Source: Cribrihabitans marinus (GTDB taxonomy: Bacteria > Pseudomonadota > Alphaproteobacteria > Rhodobacterales > Rhodobacteraceae). From it: a stretch of 64,000 bases of DNA. Positions 46,118 through 54,206 of this stretch are shown here, piece after piece. The stretch is from assembly GCF_900109035.1 (NCBI RefSeq), contig NZ_FNYD01000011.1, positions 62,001-126,000 on the forward strand. The letters are read 5' to 3'. The position numbers were made by a program, and so were the translations under genes. The number at the start of each line of letters is the position of its first letter. The stretch's first letter is position 1. The notes under the pieces were generated by a model that had not been told where the DNA came from, ran no database searches, and saw only the letters and a program-made list of their open reading frames with translations.

Positions 46118-47278
46118 TCATGCGCCCAGCGGCCGCAGCAATTCGCGGCTGATGATGTGGCGCTGGATTTCGCTGGTGCCGTCCCAGATCCGCTCGACCC
46201 GCGCGTCGCGCCAGAAGCGTTCCAGCGGGAAATCGTCCATCAGCCCCATGCCCCCGTGGATCTGGATCGCCGCATCCGTCACGCGCCCCAGCATCTCGGA
46301 CGCGTAAAGCTTGGCCGAGGCGATCTCGCGGTTGGCGGGCAGCCCCTGGTCCAGCCGGTCGGCGGCGGCCAACGTGAGCAGATCTGCGGCATCGATCTCG
46401 GTGATCATGTCGGCGATCTGGAATGACACGCCCTGGAACTTGCCGATCTTCTGGCCGAACTGCTCGCGCGTGGCGGCGAAGTCGAGCGCGAGGTCGAATA
46501 CCCGCCGCGCCCGACCCACCGACATCGCAGCCACGGTGATGCGGGTCGCATAGAGCCAGGTGTTCATCACCTCGAACCCGCCATCCACCGCGCCCAGGAC
46601 CTGGGCATCCGGCAGGCGGCAATCGTCGAAATCGAGGATCATGTTCCGGTATCCCCGGTGGCTGACCGAGCGATAGCCGTCGCGGATGGCGAATCCGGGC
46701 GTGTCGCGATCCACGAGGAAGGCGGTGATGCGCTTCTTGCGGCCTTTCGGCGTGATGTCCTCGCCGGTGGCCACGAACACGATCACGAAATCCGCGTGGT
46801 CGGCGCCCGAGATGAAATGCTTGGTGCCATTGACGATCCAGTCGCCCCCCTCGCGCCGTGCGGCGCATGTCATGCTGCGCACATCCGATCCCGCGCCGGG
46901 CTCGGTCATCGCCAGCGCGTCCATGCGCTCGCCCCGGACCGCCGGCATCAGATAGCGGTCGACCTGTTCGCCCTCGCAGGCCATCAGGATGTTCTGCGGC
47001 CGGCCGAAGAAATGCGTAAGCGCCATCGATCCGCGCCCCAGCTCGCGCTCGACCAGCGCGAATTCCAGATGGTTCAGCCCGGCGCAGCCGATGCTTTCGG
47101 GAAAGTTGCAGGCATAGAATCCCAGCCCGAGCGTCTTGCGCCGGATGTCCTCTGCGATTTCGCGAGGCACGTCCCCGGTGCGTTCGACCAGTTCCTCGTG
47201 CGGGTAGATCTCGTTCTCGACGAAGCTCCGCACCGTGGCGGCGATCATCTCCTGTTCGTCCGACAGACCGAATTGCAT
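46118..47278 (-). CDS. Acyl-CoA dehydrogenase (CaiA-like)
   Basis: 386 aa FAD enzyme from ATG 47278 with GGGGAG upstream. Flavin and substrate segments: LAMTEPGAGSDVRSM, GTKHFISGADHADF, and C-terminal YASEMLGRVTDAAIQIHGG. The position of the usual catalytic glutamate (E-G-T-S) holds aspartate, D366 in RIWDGTSEIQR. It probably dehydrogenates a saturated acyl-CoA to the 2-enoyl-CoA used by the CaiD-like hydratase downstream. It is divergent from the GlxA-type regulator gene; 74 bp separate the starts. Confidence 0.85.
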   Translation of the reverse strand: MQFGLSDEQEMIAATVRSFVENEIYPHEELVERTGDVPREIAEDIRRKTLGLGFYACNFPESIGCAGLNHLEFALVERELGRGSMALTHFFGRPQNILMACEGEQVDRYLMPAVRGERMDALAMTEPGAGSDVRSMTCAARREGGDWIVNGTKHFISGADHADFVIVFVATGEDITPKGRKKRITAFLVDRDTPGFAIRDGYRSVSHRGYRNMILDFDDCRLPDAQVLGAVDGGFEVMNTWLYATRITVAAMSVGRARRVFDLALDFAATREQFGQKIGKFQGVSFQIADMITEIDAADLLTLAAADRLDQGLPANREIASAKLYASEMLGRVTDAAIQIHGGMGLMDDFPLERFWRDARVERIWDGTSEIQRHIISRELLRPLGA

Positions 47279-47332
47279 GTCACCGCTCCCCAAGGCCCCG
47301 GCACAGTGTCCCGCGCCTTGTCGTTGAGATCG

Positions 47333-47366
47333 TGCAGGGATAGACCGTTTTCATGCAGAGATGGAC
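47333..47366 (+). promoter_or_regulatory. 21-bp-spaced direct repeat at the start of the GlxA-type regulator
   Basis: TGCAGGGATAGAC (47333-47345) and TGCAGAGATGGAC (47354-47366) match at 11 of 13 positions with a 21-bp period, two DNA turns. That is the layout of AraC-family operators. The right half overlaps the ATG at 47353, and the acyl-CoA dehydrogenase gene starts 55 bp to the left. Confidence 0.55.
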
Positions 47367-48294
47367 AAAACCTCGCGCCGCGGCGCAGCAGATCGGGATC
47401 CTGCTCTTTGACGGCTTCTCCAACCATTGCCTTGCCAACACGGTCGAGCCGCTGCGCGCGGCCAACACGCTGGCGCGGCACTCGCTCTATGAGTGGCGGT
47501 TCCTGACCTGCGCGGCCGATCCGGTTTCGTCGTCCAGCGGCCTCCAGGTCCATCCGCACGGCACCCTGGCCGAGGCGGCGGGCGACATGCTGATGGTCAT
47601 GCCCTCCTACGGCTTCCGACAGCTGGGCACCTGGCCGGTCCAGACGGCGCTGCGTGCGGCGGCGCGGCGGTTCGGTGTTCTGGCGGGGATGGACACCGGC
47701 AGTTGGCTGCTGGCCGAGGCCGGCCTGCTGGACGGGTATCGGGCCACGATCCACTGGGAGGAGTTGACCGGCTTCTCCGAGCGCTTTCCCGACGTGCTGG
47801 CGCGGCGCGAACGGTTCGTGATCGACCGACGCCGCATCACCTGTTCCGGTGCGATGGCGGCCTTCGACCTTGTGCTGCACCTGATCGGCCGCGATCACGG
47901 GCAGGCGCTCGCCGTGGAAGTGTCCCAGCTGTTCATGGCCCGCGGATCGGCACGTTCACATGCCGGCGGGGCCGGGCCCGGCAGCATCGGGGTCAACCGG
48001 GCACTGGCGGTGATGCAGGACAACCTGGAAGAGCCGCTGCCCGTCGCCGAGGTTGCCCGGCAGGCTGGCCGCACGCAAAAGGCGCTCGAGACGCGGATGC
48101 GTGCAGAACTGGGCGCCACCCCGGCGCAGGTCTACCGGCGGCTCAGGCTGAACCTGGCGCGCAAGCTGGTCACTGAGACCGACATGGCGGTGGCCGAGAT
48201 CGCCCTGCGGTCGGGCTATGCGGATGCCAGCGCAATGACCCGGGCCTTCCGGCTGGAATTCGGCTGTAGCCCGCGCGCGCTGCGGGCGTCATGA
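47353..48294 (+). CDS. GlxA-family transcriptional regulator (DJ-1/PfpI-like domain plus AraC helix-turn-helix)
   Basis: 313 aa. Residues about 12-185 form a DJ-1/PfpI-like sensor (QIGILLFDGFSNHCLANTVEPL, VLAGMDTGSWLLAEAGLLDG, TIHWEEL, ITCSGAMAAFDLVLHLIG). Residues about 215-313 are a double AraC helix-turn-helix (PLPVAEVARQAGRTQKALE and GYADASAMTRAFRLEFGCSP). Relatives such as GbdR, CdhR and ArgR of pseudomonads sense betaine, carnitine or arginine. Divergent from the acyl-CoA dehydrogenase gene, it is the likely regulator of that cluster. Confidence 0.88.
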   Translation: MQRWTKPRAAAQQIGILLFDGFSNHCLANTVEPLRAANTLARHSLYEWRFLTCAADPVSSSSGLQVHPHGTLAEAAGDMLMVMPSYGFRQLGTWPVQTALRAAARRFGVLAGMDTGSWLLAEAGLLDGYRATIHWEELTGFSERFPDVLARRERFVIDRRRITCSGAMAAFDLVLHLIGRDHGQALAVEVSQLFMARGSARSHAGGAGPGSIGVNRALAVMQDNLEEPLPVAEVARQAGRTQKALETRMRAELGATPAQVYRRLRLNLARKLVTETDMAVAEIALRSGYADASAMTRAFRLEFGCSPRALRAS

Positions 48295-48326
48295 CCCGCG
48301 GCACATTCGGTCCGGGCCATGAGGCA

Positions 48327-48746
48327 TCATTTCGGCCGGCTGGGCACCCAGGCATAGCCGTTCTCGCACAGGATATACGCCTCGCGCAGGCCGTGCGGCT
48401 TGTCGGTCGGCGGTTGCAGCACATGCGCATCGCGATCCTCGGCCCGACGCGCGGCGGCATCCGGGTCGGTGTCGTAAAGCCGGATCTCGATGCCCGCGCC
48501 GCGTGGCGGTGTTTCCGGCAAGAGGCCCAGCAGGGGGTTTGCCGCATAGGTGCCGTCGGAATGCAGCTGGAACACCTGGTCGCCATAGGTCAGGATGGCG
48601 AAATCGGCCGAGACCCGATGCGCAATCATGCCGAAAACAGTCTCTAGAAAGGCGCATTGCTCGGGCACGTCGCGCACCAGCAGGTTCAGCCCGATCCCCC
48701 GCAGGGACCGGCCGAAGTCGTCGGCGCTGACCGTCTCGTAATCCAT
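48327..48746 (-). CDS. VOC-family protein (glyoxalase/bleomycin-resistance fold)
   Basis: 139 aa from ATG 48746. It has paired beta-alpha-beta-beta-beta modules: SLRGIGLNLLVRDVPEQCAFL then FAILTYGDQVFQLHSDGTY, and IEIRLYDTDPDAAARRAEDR then LREAYILCENGYAWVPSRP. The expected metal residues of glyoxalase I are only partly visible (H in VFQLHSD, and E in REAYILCENG), so function is open: dioxygenase-like, epimerase-like or binding protein. Convergent with the GlxA-type regulator and divergent from the adenine deaminase gene. Confidence 0.75.
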   Translation of the reverse strand: MDYETVSADDFGRSLRGIGLNLLVRDVPEQCAFLETVFGMIAHRVSADFAILTYGDQVFQLHSDGTYAANPLLGLLPETPPRGAGIEIRLYDTDPDAAARRAEDRDAHVLQPPTDKPHGLREAYILCENGYAWVPSRPK

Positions 48747-48866
48747 CCGTCCACATTTGCGCGCGGCGGCGCGGCGGGCAAGGGAATTGACGGCTTCGAG
48801 CCGAGGTTTTCCGCGCAGCGGGCCGCGGGGCCTTGCGCCCGCCGCGCCATTGAGGAAGATTGCGCC

Positions 48867-50669
48867 ATGGAACACGCACCCTTTCCCAGCTGGCCCGATG
48901 TCGCCCCGCGCCTGATTGCCGTCGCCGCGGGTCGCGAAGCGGCCGACTTGGTGATCCGCGATGGGGTCTGGATCAACGTTCACAGCCGCGAGGCGCTGCC
49001 GGGCCACAGCGTTGCCATCACCGAAGGGCGCATCGCCTTTGTCGGCCCCGACGCCAGCCATTGCACCGGACCCGACACACGGGTGATCGAGGCGGCTGGC
49101 CGCTACATTCTGCCCGGGTTGTGCGACGCGCATATGCATATCGAATCCGGCATGCTGACCCCGGCCGAGTTCGCCCGCGCGGTGATCCCGCACGGCACCA
49201 CGTCCATGTTCACCGACCCGCACGAGATCGCCAACGTTCTGGGCCTCGACGGCGTGCGCATGATGCATGACGAGGCGCTGATGCAGCCGGTCAACATCTT
49301 TACCCAGATGCCCTCCTGCGCGCCCTCGGCGCCGGGGCTGGAGACGACCGGGTACGAGATCACGCCCGAAGATGTGGCCGAGGCGATGACCTGGCCGGGG
49401 ATCGTTGGCCTGGGCGAGATGATGAACTTTCCCGGTGTATCGGCGGCCGATCCCAAGATGCTGGCCGAGATCGCCGCGACCCAGCGCGCGGGCAAGACCG
49501 TGGGCGGACATTATGCCTCGCCCGATCTGGGCCCGGATTTCGCGGCCTACGTGGCCGGCGGGCCGGCGGACGACCACGAAGGCACCTGCGAAGCCGACTC
49601 GATTGCCCGCGTGCGGCAGGGGATGCGGTCGATGATGCGGCTGGGCAGCGCGTGGTATGATGTGGAGTCCCAGATCACCGCCATCACCGAAAAGGGGCTG
49701 GATCCGCGTAGCTTCATCCTGTGCACCGACGATTGCCACTCGGCCACGCTGGTCAATGACGGGCACATGAACCGTGTGGTGCGCCACGCCATTGCCTGCG
49801 GCTGCGATCCGCTTGTGGCGATCCAGATGGCCACGATCAACACCGCCACTCATTTCGGGCTCGAGCGCGAGATCGGCTCGGTCACGCCGGGGCGGCGCGC
49901 GGATGTGATCCTCAGCTCGGACCTGAGCGAACTGCCCATCGAGATGGTCATCGCGCGCGGCCGCGTTGTTGCGGAAAACGGCTCTATCACGGTGGATTGC
50001 CCGCATTTCCACTGGCCCGCCCATGCCCGCGACACGGTGAACCTGGGCGACGCCAAGACCGCGGCGGATTTCGAGATCAAGGCACCTGAAGGCGCGAACT
50101 CGGTGCGCGCCAACGTGATCGGCGTGGTCGAAAACCAGGCCCCGACCAAGGCGCTGAAGGCGGACATGCCGGTGCGCGACGGGCTGGTCGAAAGCGACGG
50201 AGAGATCTGCCAGATCGCGCTGGTGGAACGCCACCGGGCAAGCGGCGGCGTGACCAACGCGCTGGTCTCGGGCTTCCGCTACCGGGGCCGGATGGCGATG
50301 GCCTCGACCGTGGCCCATGACAGCCACCACATGATCGTCGTGGGCACGGATCGCGCGCAGATGGCGCTGGCCGCGAACCGGCTGGCCGAGGTCGGCGGCG
50401 GCGTCACCCTCTGGCGCGACGGGCAGGAACTGGCACTGGTCGAACTGCCGATCGCCGGGCTGATGTCCGACCGCCCCGCGCAGGAGGTCGCCGGCAAGGC
50501 CCAGGCGCTGGTCGACGCGATGCGCGACTGCGGCTGCAGGCTCAACAACGCCTATATGCAACACTCGCTGCTGGCACTGGTCGTCATCCCCGAACTGAGG
50601 ATCTCGGATCTGGGGTTGGTGGACGTCCGCAGCTTTGAGAAGATCGAGCTATTGGAACCTCTGGAATGA
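48867..50669 (+). CDS. ade: Adenine deaminase
   Basis: 600 aa amidohydrolase-superfamily enzyme that turns adenine into hypoxanthine and ammonia. The metal motif is LCDAHMHIESGMLTP; HGTTSMFTDPHEIANVLGLD, GLGEMMNFPGV, GGHYASPDL and CTDDCHSATL follow, and the C-terminal domain has TVAHDSHHMIVVGTD. GAGGAAG precedes ATG 48867. The stop overlaps the AMP nucleosidase start (ATGA), so both purine steps are made together. Confidence 0.95.
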   Translation: MEHAPFPSWPDVAPRLIAVAAGREAADLVIRDGVWINVHSREALPGHSVAITEGRIAFVGPDASHCTGPDTRVIEAAGRYILPGLCDAHMHIESGMLTPAEFARAVIPHGTTSMFTDPHEIANVLGLDGVRMMHDEALMQPVNIFTQMPSCAPSAPGLETTGYEITPEDVAEAMTWPGIVGLGEMMNFPGVSAADPKMLAEIAATQRAGKTVGGHYASPDLGPDFAAYVAGGPADDHEGTCEADSIARVRQGMRSMMRLGSAWYDVESQITAITEKGLDPRSFILCTDDCHSATLVNDGHMNRVVRHAIACGCDPLVAIQMATINTATHFGLEREIGSVTPGRRADVILSSDLSELPIEMVIARGRVVAENGSITVDCPHFHWPAHARDTVNLGDAKTAADFEIKAPEGANSVRANVIGVVENQAPTKALKADMPVRDGLVESDGEICQIALVERHRASGGVTNALVSGFRYRGRMAMASTVAHDSHHMIVVGTDRAQMALAANRLAEVGGGVTLWRDGQELALVELPIAGLMSDRPAQEVAGKAQALVDAMRDCGCRLNNAYMQHSLLALVVIPELRISDLGLVDVRSFEKIELLEPLE

Positions 50670-52129
50670 CTCATATCAACACGCCGGATCAACCGGATCA
50701 CCAGGACTTTGACGATGCCGAGGCGGCGGTCGCCCGGCTGGAACAGCTATATACCGAGGCCACGGGCTTTCTCTGCGACAGCTTTGCCGAGACGATGGCG
50801 CAGGGCGCGTCCGCCGGGCGCATCCGCGCCTTTTATCCCGAGATCCGGATAACCACCAACAGCCATGCCCGCATCGACACGCGGCTGAGTTTCGGCCATG
50901 TCTCCCATCCCGGCACCCATTCCACGACGATCACGCGGCCCGACCTGTTCCGGTCCTACCTGACCCAGCAGATCGGCCTGCTGATCCGCCACCACGGCGT
51001 ACCGGTGTCGATCGGCCCGTCGCAGACACCCATTCCGGTGCATTTCGCCGTGGCCAACAACCCGGCCCTGACCGTGCCGCAGCAGGGTGCGGCCAGTTTC
51101 ACCCTGCGCGACGTCTTCGACGTGCCGGATCTGGAATCCACCAATGACGACATCGTCAACGGCACGCTGCCGCCCGGGGCCGCCAGCGAACCACTGGCGC
51201 TGTTTACCGCGCAGCGGATCGACTATTCGCTGGCCCGGCTGGCGCATTACACGGCCACCGACCCCGAGCATTTCCAGAACCACGTGCTGTTCACCAACTA
51301 CCAGTTCTACGTGTCGGAGTTCGAGGCCTATGCCCGCGCACAGCTGGCCGATCCGGACTCGGACTACTGCAGCTTCGTCGCCACGGGAAATGCCGAGATC
51401 ACCGACCCCAACGCGGCGCTGGAGGTTCCGTTCAAGCTGCCGCAGATGCCGACCTATCACCTCAAGCGCAAGGACGGGAACGGCATCACGCTGGTCAATA
51501 TCGGGGTGGGGCCGTCCAACGCCAAGACCGCCACCGACCATATCGCCGTGCTGCGCCCGCATGCCTGGCTGATGGTCGGGCATTGCGCGGGGCTGCGCAA
51601 CACGCAGGCGCTGGGCGATTTCGTCCTGGCCCATGCCTATCTGCGCGATGACAAGGTGCTGGACGACGATCTGCCGTCCTGGGTGCCGATCCCGCCGCTG
51701 GCCGAGATCCAGGTCGCGCTGGAACAGGCGGTGGCCGAGATCACCGAGTTGGAGGGCTATGAGCTGAAGCGCATCATGCGTACCGGCACAGTCGCCAGCG
51801 TGGACAACCGGAACTGGGAACTGCGCGATCACTCCGGCCCGGTGCAGCGGCTCAGCCAGTCGCGCGCCATCGCGCTGGACATGGAGAGCGCCACGATCGC
51901 CGCCAACGGCTACCGGTTCCGGGTGCCCTATGGCACTTTGCTCTGTGTCTCGGACAAGCCGCTGCATGGCGAATTGAAGCTGCCTGGCATGGCTTCGGAG
52001 TTCTATACGACGCAGGTCAGCCGCCATCTGAACATCGGAATCCGGGCGATGGAACGGCTGCGCGGGATGCCTCTGGAGCGGTTGCACAGCCGGAAATTGC
52101 GGTCTTTCGACGAAACCGCCTTCCTCTGA
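50666..52129 (+). CDS. amn: AMP nucleosidase
   Basis: 487 aa. It hydrolyses AMP to adenine and ribose 5-phosphate. The N-terminal domain has FYPEIRITTNSHARIDTRLSFG spread over residues 50-72; the C-terminal phosphorylase-like domain has VNIGVGPSNAKTATDH, RPHAWLMVGHCAGLR and ALDMESATIAANGYRFRVPY. Translationally coupled to ade: adenine made here would be deaminated at once, giving a route AMP to hypoxanthine. Length matches the E. coli enzyme. Confidence 0.95.
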   Translation: MTHINTPDQPDHQDFDDAEAAVARLEQLYTEATGFLCDSFAETMAQGASAGRIRAFYPEIRITTNSHARIDTRLSFGHVSHPGTHSTTITRPDLFRSYLTQQIGLLIRHHGVPVSIGPSQTPIPVHFAVANNPALTVPQQGAASFTLRDVFDVPDLESTNDDIVNGTLPPGAASEPLALFTAQRIDYSLARLAHYTATDPEHFQNHVLFTNYQFYVSEFEAYARAQLADPDSDYCSFVATGNAEITDPNAALEVPFKLPQMPTYHLKRKDGNGITLVNIGVGPSNAKTATDHIAVLRPHAWLMVGHCAGLRNTQALGDFVLAHAYLRDDKVLDDDLPSWVPIPPLAEIQVALEQAVAEITELEGYELKRIMRTGTVASVDNRNWELRDHSGPVQRLSQSRAIALDMESATIAANGYRFRVPYGTLLCVSDKPLHGELKLPGMASEFYTTQVSRHLNIGIRAMERLRGMPLERLHSRKLRSFDETAFL

Positions 52130-52182
52130 CGCAAAAAAACGCCGAAAACCCCATATTTTTGGGATTTCCGCGCCACTATTCG

Positions 52183-52198
52183 TTGTGCTAACCCACAA
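52183..52198 (+). promoter_or_regulatory. Inverted repeat upstream of the HU gene
   Basis: TTGTG (52183-52187), six bases, CACAA (52194-52198): a perfect palindrome 60 bp ahead of the HU start in an AT-richer stretch that probably holds the promoter. A regulator cannot be named. Confidence 0.35.
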
Positions 52199-52258
52199 GA
52201 TACCGTTAGAGTTACGCATTGAGGCCCTAGAGATCGGGCTCAGCAAGGAGACCAAGAA

Positions 52259-52546
52259 ATGGCAAAGCCTATGACCAAGACTCAGCTTGTCACCGCACTG
52301 GCTGAGGAAATGGGAACTGACAAGAAATCCGCTGGCGCCGCTCTCGAAGCGATGACCGGCCTCATCACCCGCGAAGTGTCGGCCGGCGGTGCCGTGACCC
52401 TTCCCGGCGTCGGCAAGATCTACTGCCGCGAACGGCCCGAGCGCCAGGTGCGCAACCCGGCAACCGGCGAGACATTTACCAAGCCGGCGGACAAGGTGGT
52501 CAAGATGACCATCGCCAAGGCCCTCAAGGACAGCGTCAACGGCTGA
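52259..52546 (+). CDS. hup: HU-family DNA-binding protein
   Basis: 95 aa nucleoid protein. It starts MAKPMTKTQLVTALAEEMG; the DNA-bending arm is centred on GVGKIYCRERPERQVRNPATGE with the conserved R-N-P tip, and the C terminus has VVKMTIAKALKDSVNG. GCAAGGAGACC is the ribosome site. Preceded by an AT-rich 129-bp gap and followed by an intrinsic terminator, so it is a single-gene transcript. Confidence 0.93.
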   Translation: MAKPMTKTQLVTALAEEMGTDKKSAGAALEAMTGLITREVSAGGAVTLPGVGKIYCRERPERQVRNPATGETFTKPADKVVKMTIAKALKDSVNG

Positions 52547-52572
52547 GGTCGCTGCCCAGGCAGAACCTGCAC

Positions 52573-52597
52573 AGGGCCGCCGGTTGGTGGCCCTTTT
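52573..52597 (+). terminator. Intrinsic terminator of the HU gene
   Basis: AGGGCC (52573-52578) and GGCCCT (52589-52594) stem with a 10-nt loop, followed by TTTT. Confidence 0.75.
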
Positions 52598-52655
52598 GCA
52601 TTCCGGGGCACAGACACGGTTTGCCTGCTCCCGTCCGATGACCTAGAGAACACGC

Positions 52656-53411
52656 ATGGCAAAACAGGCAGTACGCAAGGGCGGCAAGACCAGGGGCAAG
52701 GGCAAGGCCGACCGCAAGCCGGCGGCCAAGCGACCGTTCCGGCCATTGGCTTGGCTGGGCTTCTTGCTGTTGCGGGCCACGACCGTTTTCATCATCGCGG
52801 TCCTCGCTCTGGTGGTGCTGTTTGCCGTGGTCGATCCGCCCATGACCCACACGATCTGGGCCGAGAAACGCCAGCTGGGATCGGTCGAGCGCAGCTGGGT
52901 CGACATGAACCGTATCGCCCCGGTCATGGCCCGGTCGGTGGTCGCCGCCGAGGACGCCAACTACTGCCTGCACTGGGGGTTCGACGTCGAGGCGATCCGC
53001 ACCGCAATCGACGAGGGGCGCGGGCGCGGCGCGTCGACGATCTCGCAGCAGGTGGTCAAGAACGTGTTTCTCTGGCAAGGGCGCAGCTGGATCCGCAAGG
53101 CACTTGAGACCGCGATCACGCCGGCGGTCGAGGCGATCTGGTCCAAGCGCCGGATCCTCGAAGTCTATCTGAACGTGGCCGAGATGGGCGAAGGCGTGTT
53201 CGGAGTCGAAGCCGCGGCGCAGGCGGCTTTTGGCGTGAAGGCGGATGCCCTCACCCCGACACAGGCCGCTCGCATCGCCGCGGTCCTGCCCGCGCCCAAG
53301 TCGCGATCCGCCGCCAACCCGTCGCCCTGGCTGCGCAAAAGGGCGGCCGCGATCCGGTCAGGCGCGGCCACGATCCGCGCAGACGGGCGCGCCGACTGTT
53401 TCGAGGATTGA
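52656..53411 (+). CDS. mtgA: Monofunctional biosynthetic peptidoglycan transglycosylase
   Basis: 251 aa GT51 enzyme that polymerises lipid II into glycan strands. A basic cytosolic tail (KGGKTRGKGKADRKPAAKR) precedes one membrane helix at about residues 36-58, then the periplasmic catalytic domain with E in VVAAEDANYCLHWGFD and GASTISQQVVKNVFLWQGRS, and ILEVYLNVAEMGEGVFG. No transpeptidase domain follows, which fits MtgA rather than a class A PBP. Confidence 0.94.
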   Translation: MAKQAVRKGGKTRGKGKADRKPAAKRPFRPLAWLGFLLLRATTVFIIAVLALVVLFAVVDPPMTHTIWAEKRQLGSVERSWVDMNRIAPVMARSVVAAEDANYCLHWGFDVEAIRTAIDEGRGRGASTISQQVVKNVFLWQGRSWIRKALETAITPAVEAIWSKRRILEVYLNVAEMGEGVFGVEAAAQAAFGVKADALTPTQAARIAAVLPAPKSRSAANPSPWLRKRAAAIRSGAATIRADGRADCFED

Positions 53412-53468
53412 AAATCCCGCCATTGCGGGGCATTGCTGGAACTCAGTGCAATAGTTTTCGGGAACCCC

Positions 53469-54134
53469 ATGGCGCGCCTTTATCACGTCACCCTGTCTCC
53501 GTTCTGCCGAAAGGTCCGCCTGTCGCTGGCCGAGAAGCGCGTCGAAGTGGAGCTGGTCGAGGAACGCTACTGGGAGCGCGATCCCGATTTCCTGCGCCGC
53601 AACCCCGCCGGCAAGGTCCCGGTGATCAAGCTGGACGGGCGCATGATGGCCGAGAGCGCCGCGATCTGCGAATACATCGAGGACACCCGCCCGGAACCAC
53701 CACTGATGCCCGCCGATGCCGCGGGCCGGTTCGAAGTGCGCCGCCTGGTCGGCTGGTTCGACGACAAGTTCCACAGCGAGGTGACCTCCAAGTTGCTTTA
53801 TGAGCGGGTCAACAAGAAGGTTACGGGCCAGGGCTATCCCGACAGCCGCAACGTCAAGGACGGCGCCAAGGCCATCAAGTATCACCTGGACTACATGGCC
53901 TGGCTTCTGGACCACCGCCGCTGGCTTGCCGGCGACCGGATGAGCCTGGCCGATTTCGCCGCCGCCGCGCATCTGAGCTCGCTGGACTACATCTCGGACG
54001 TGGACTGGAACCGCTCGACCGTGGTCAAGGACTGGTATGCCAAGGTCAAGTCGCGCCCGGCCTTCCGCTCGATCCTGGCCGACCAGGTGCCGGGCTTCCG
54101 GCCGCCGCCGCATTACGCCGACCTGGATTTCTGA
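53469..54134 (+). CDS. Glutathione S-transferase family protein
   Basis: 221 aa from ATG 53469 (MARLYHVTLSPFCRKVRLSL). The thioredoxin-like N-terminal domain has the LSPFCRK motif, a cysteine-containing active site close to Omega or beta classes, then NPAGKVPVIKLDG and ESAAICEYIEDTRP. The C-terminal helical domain includes GDRMSLADFAAAAHLSSLDY. Cysteine at the active site suggests reductase or thiol-transfer chemistry. The next gene queG is in the same direction, 57 bp on, with a repeat copy between. Confidence 0.88.
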   Translation: MARLYHVTLSPFCRKVRLSLAEKRVEVELVEERYWERDPDFLRRNPAGKVPVIKLDGRMMAESAAICEYIEDTRPEPPLMPADAAGRFEVRRLVGWFDDKFHSEVTSKLLYERVNKKVTGQGYPDSRNVKDGAKAIKYHLDYMAWLLDHRRWLAGDRMSLADFAAAAHLSSLDYISDVDWNRSTVVKDWYAKVKSRPAFRSILADQVPGFRPPPHYADLDF

Positions 54135-54170
54135 TAGGTTGCATGGGCGAGGCGGGCCTTCCCCTCTTGC

Positions 54171-54206
54171 CACGAAGGTATTGTCAGCCAGATGAAGGAC
54201 GGATCA
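54171..54206 (+). repeat. Intergenic repeat copy 9, containing the queG start codon
   Basis: CACGAAGGTATTGTCAGC then CAGATGAAGGACGGATC. The ATG inside this end is the start codon of queG (54192). The same 17 bases occur at 37384-37400, where they are untranslated. Confidence 0.6.

Noticed and set aside
43267-46152. A 961-residue open frame antisense to the CaiD-like and acyl-CoA synthetase genes
   Set aside because: Composition is dominated by Arg, Gly, His and Gln, typical of antisense frames at high G+C. Both genes on the other strand have clear families.
45970-46152. A 60-residue open frame between the acyl-CoA synthetase and dehydrogenase genes
   Set aside because: No ribosome site, runs through a repeat copy and into the 3' end of the dehydrogenase gene on the other strand, and no recognisable protein.
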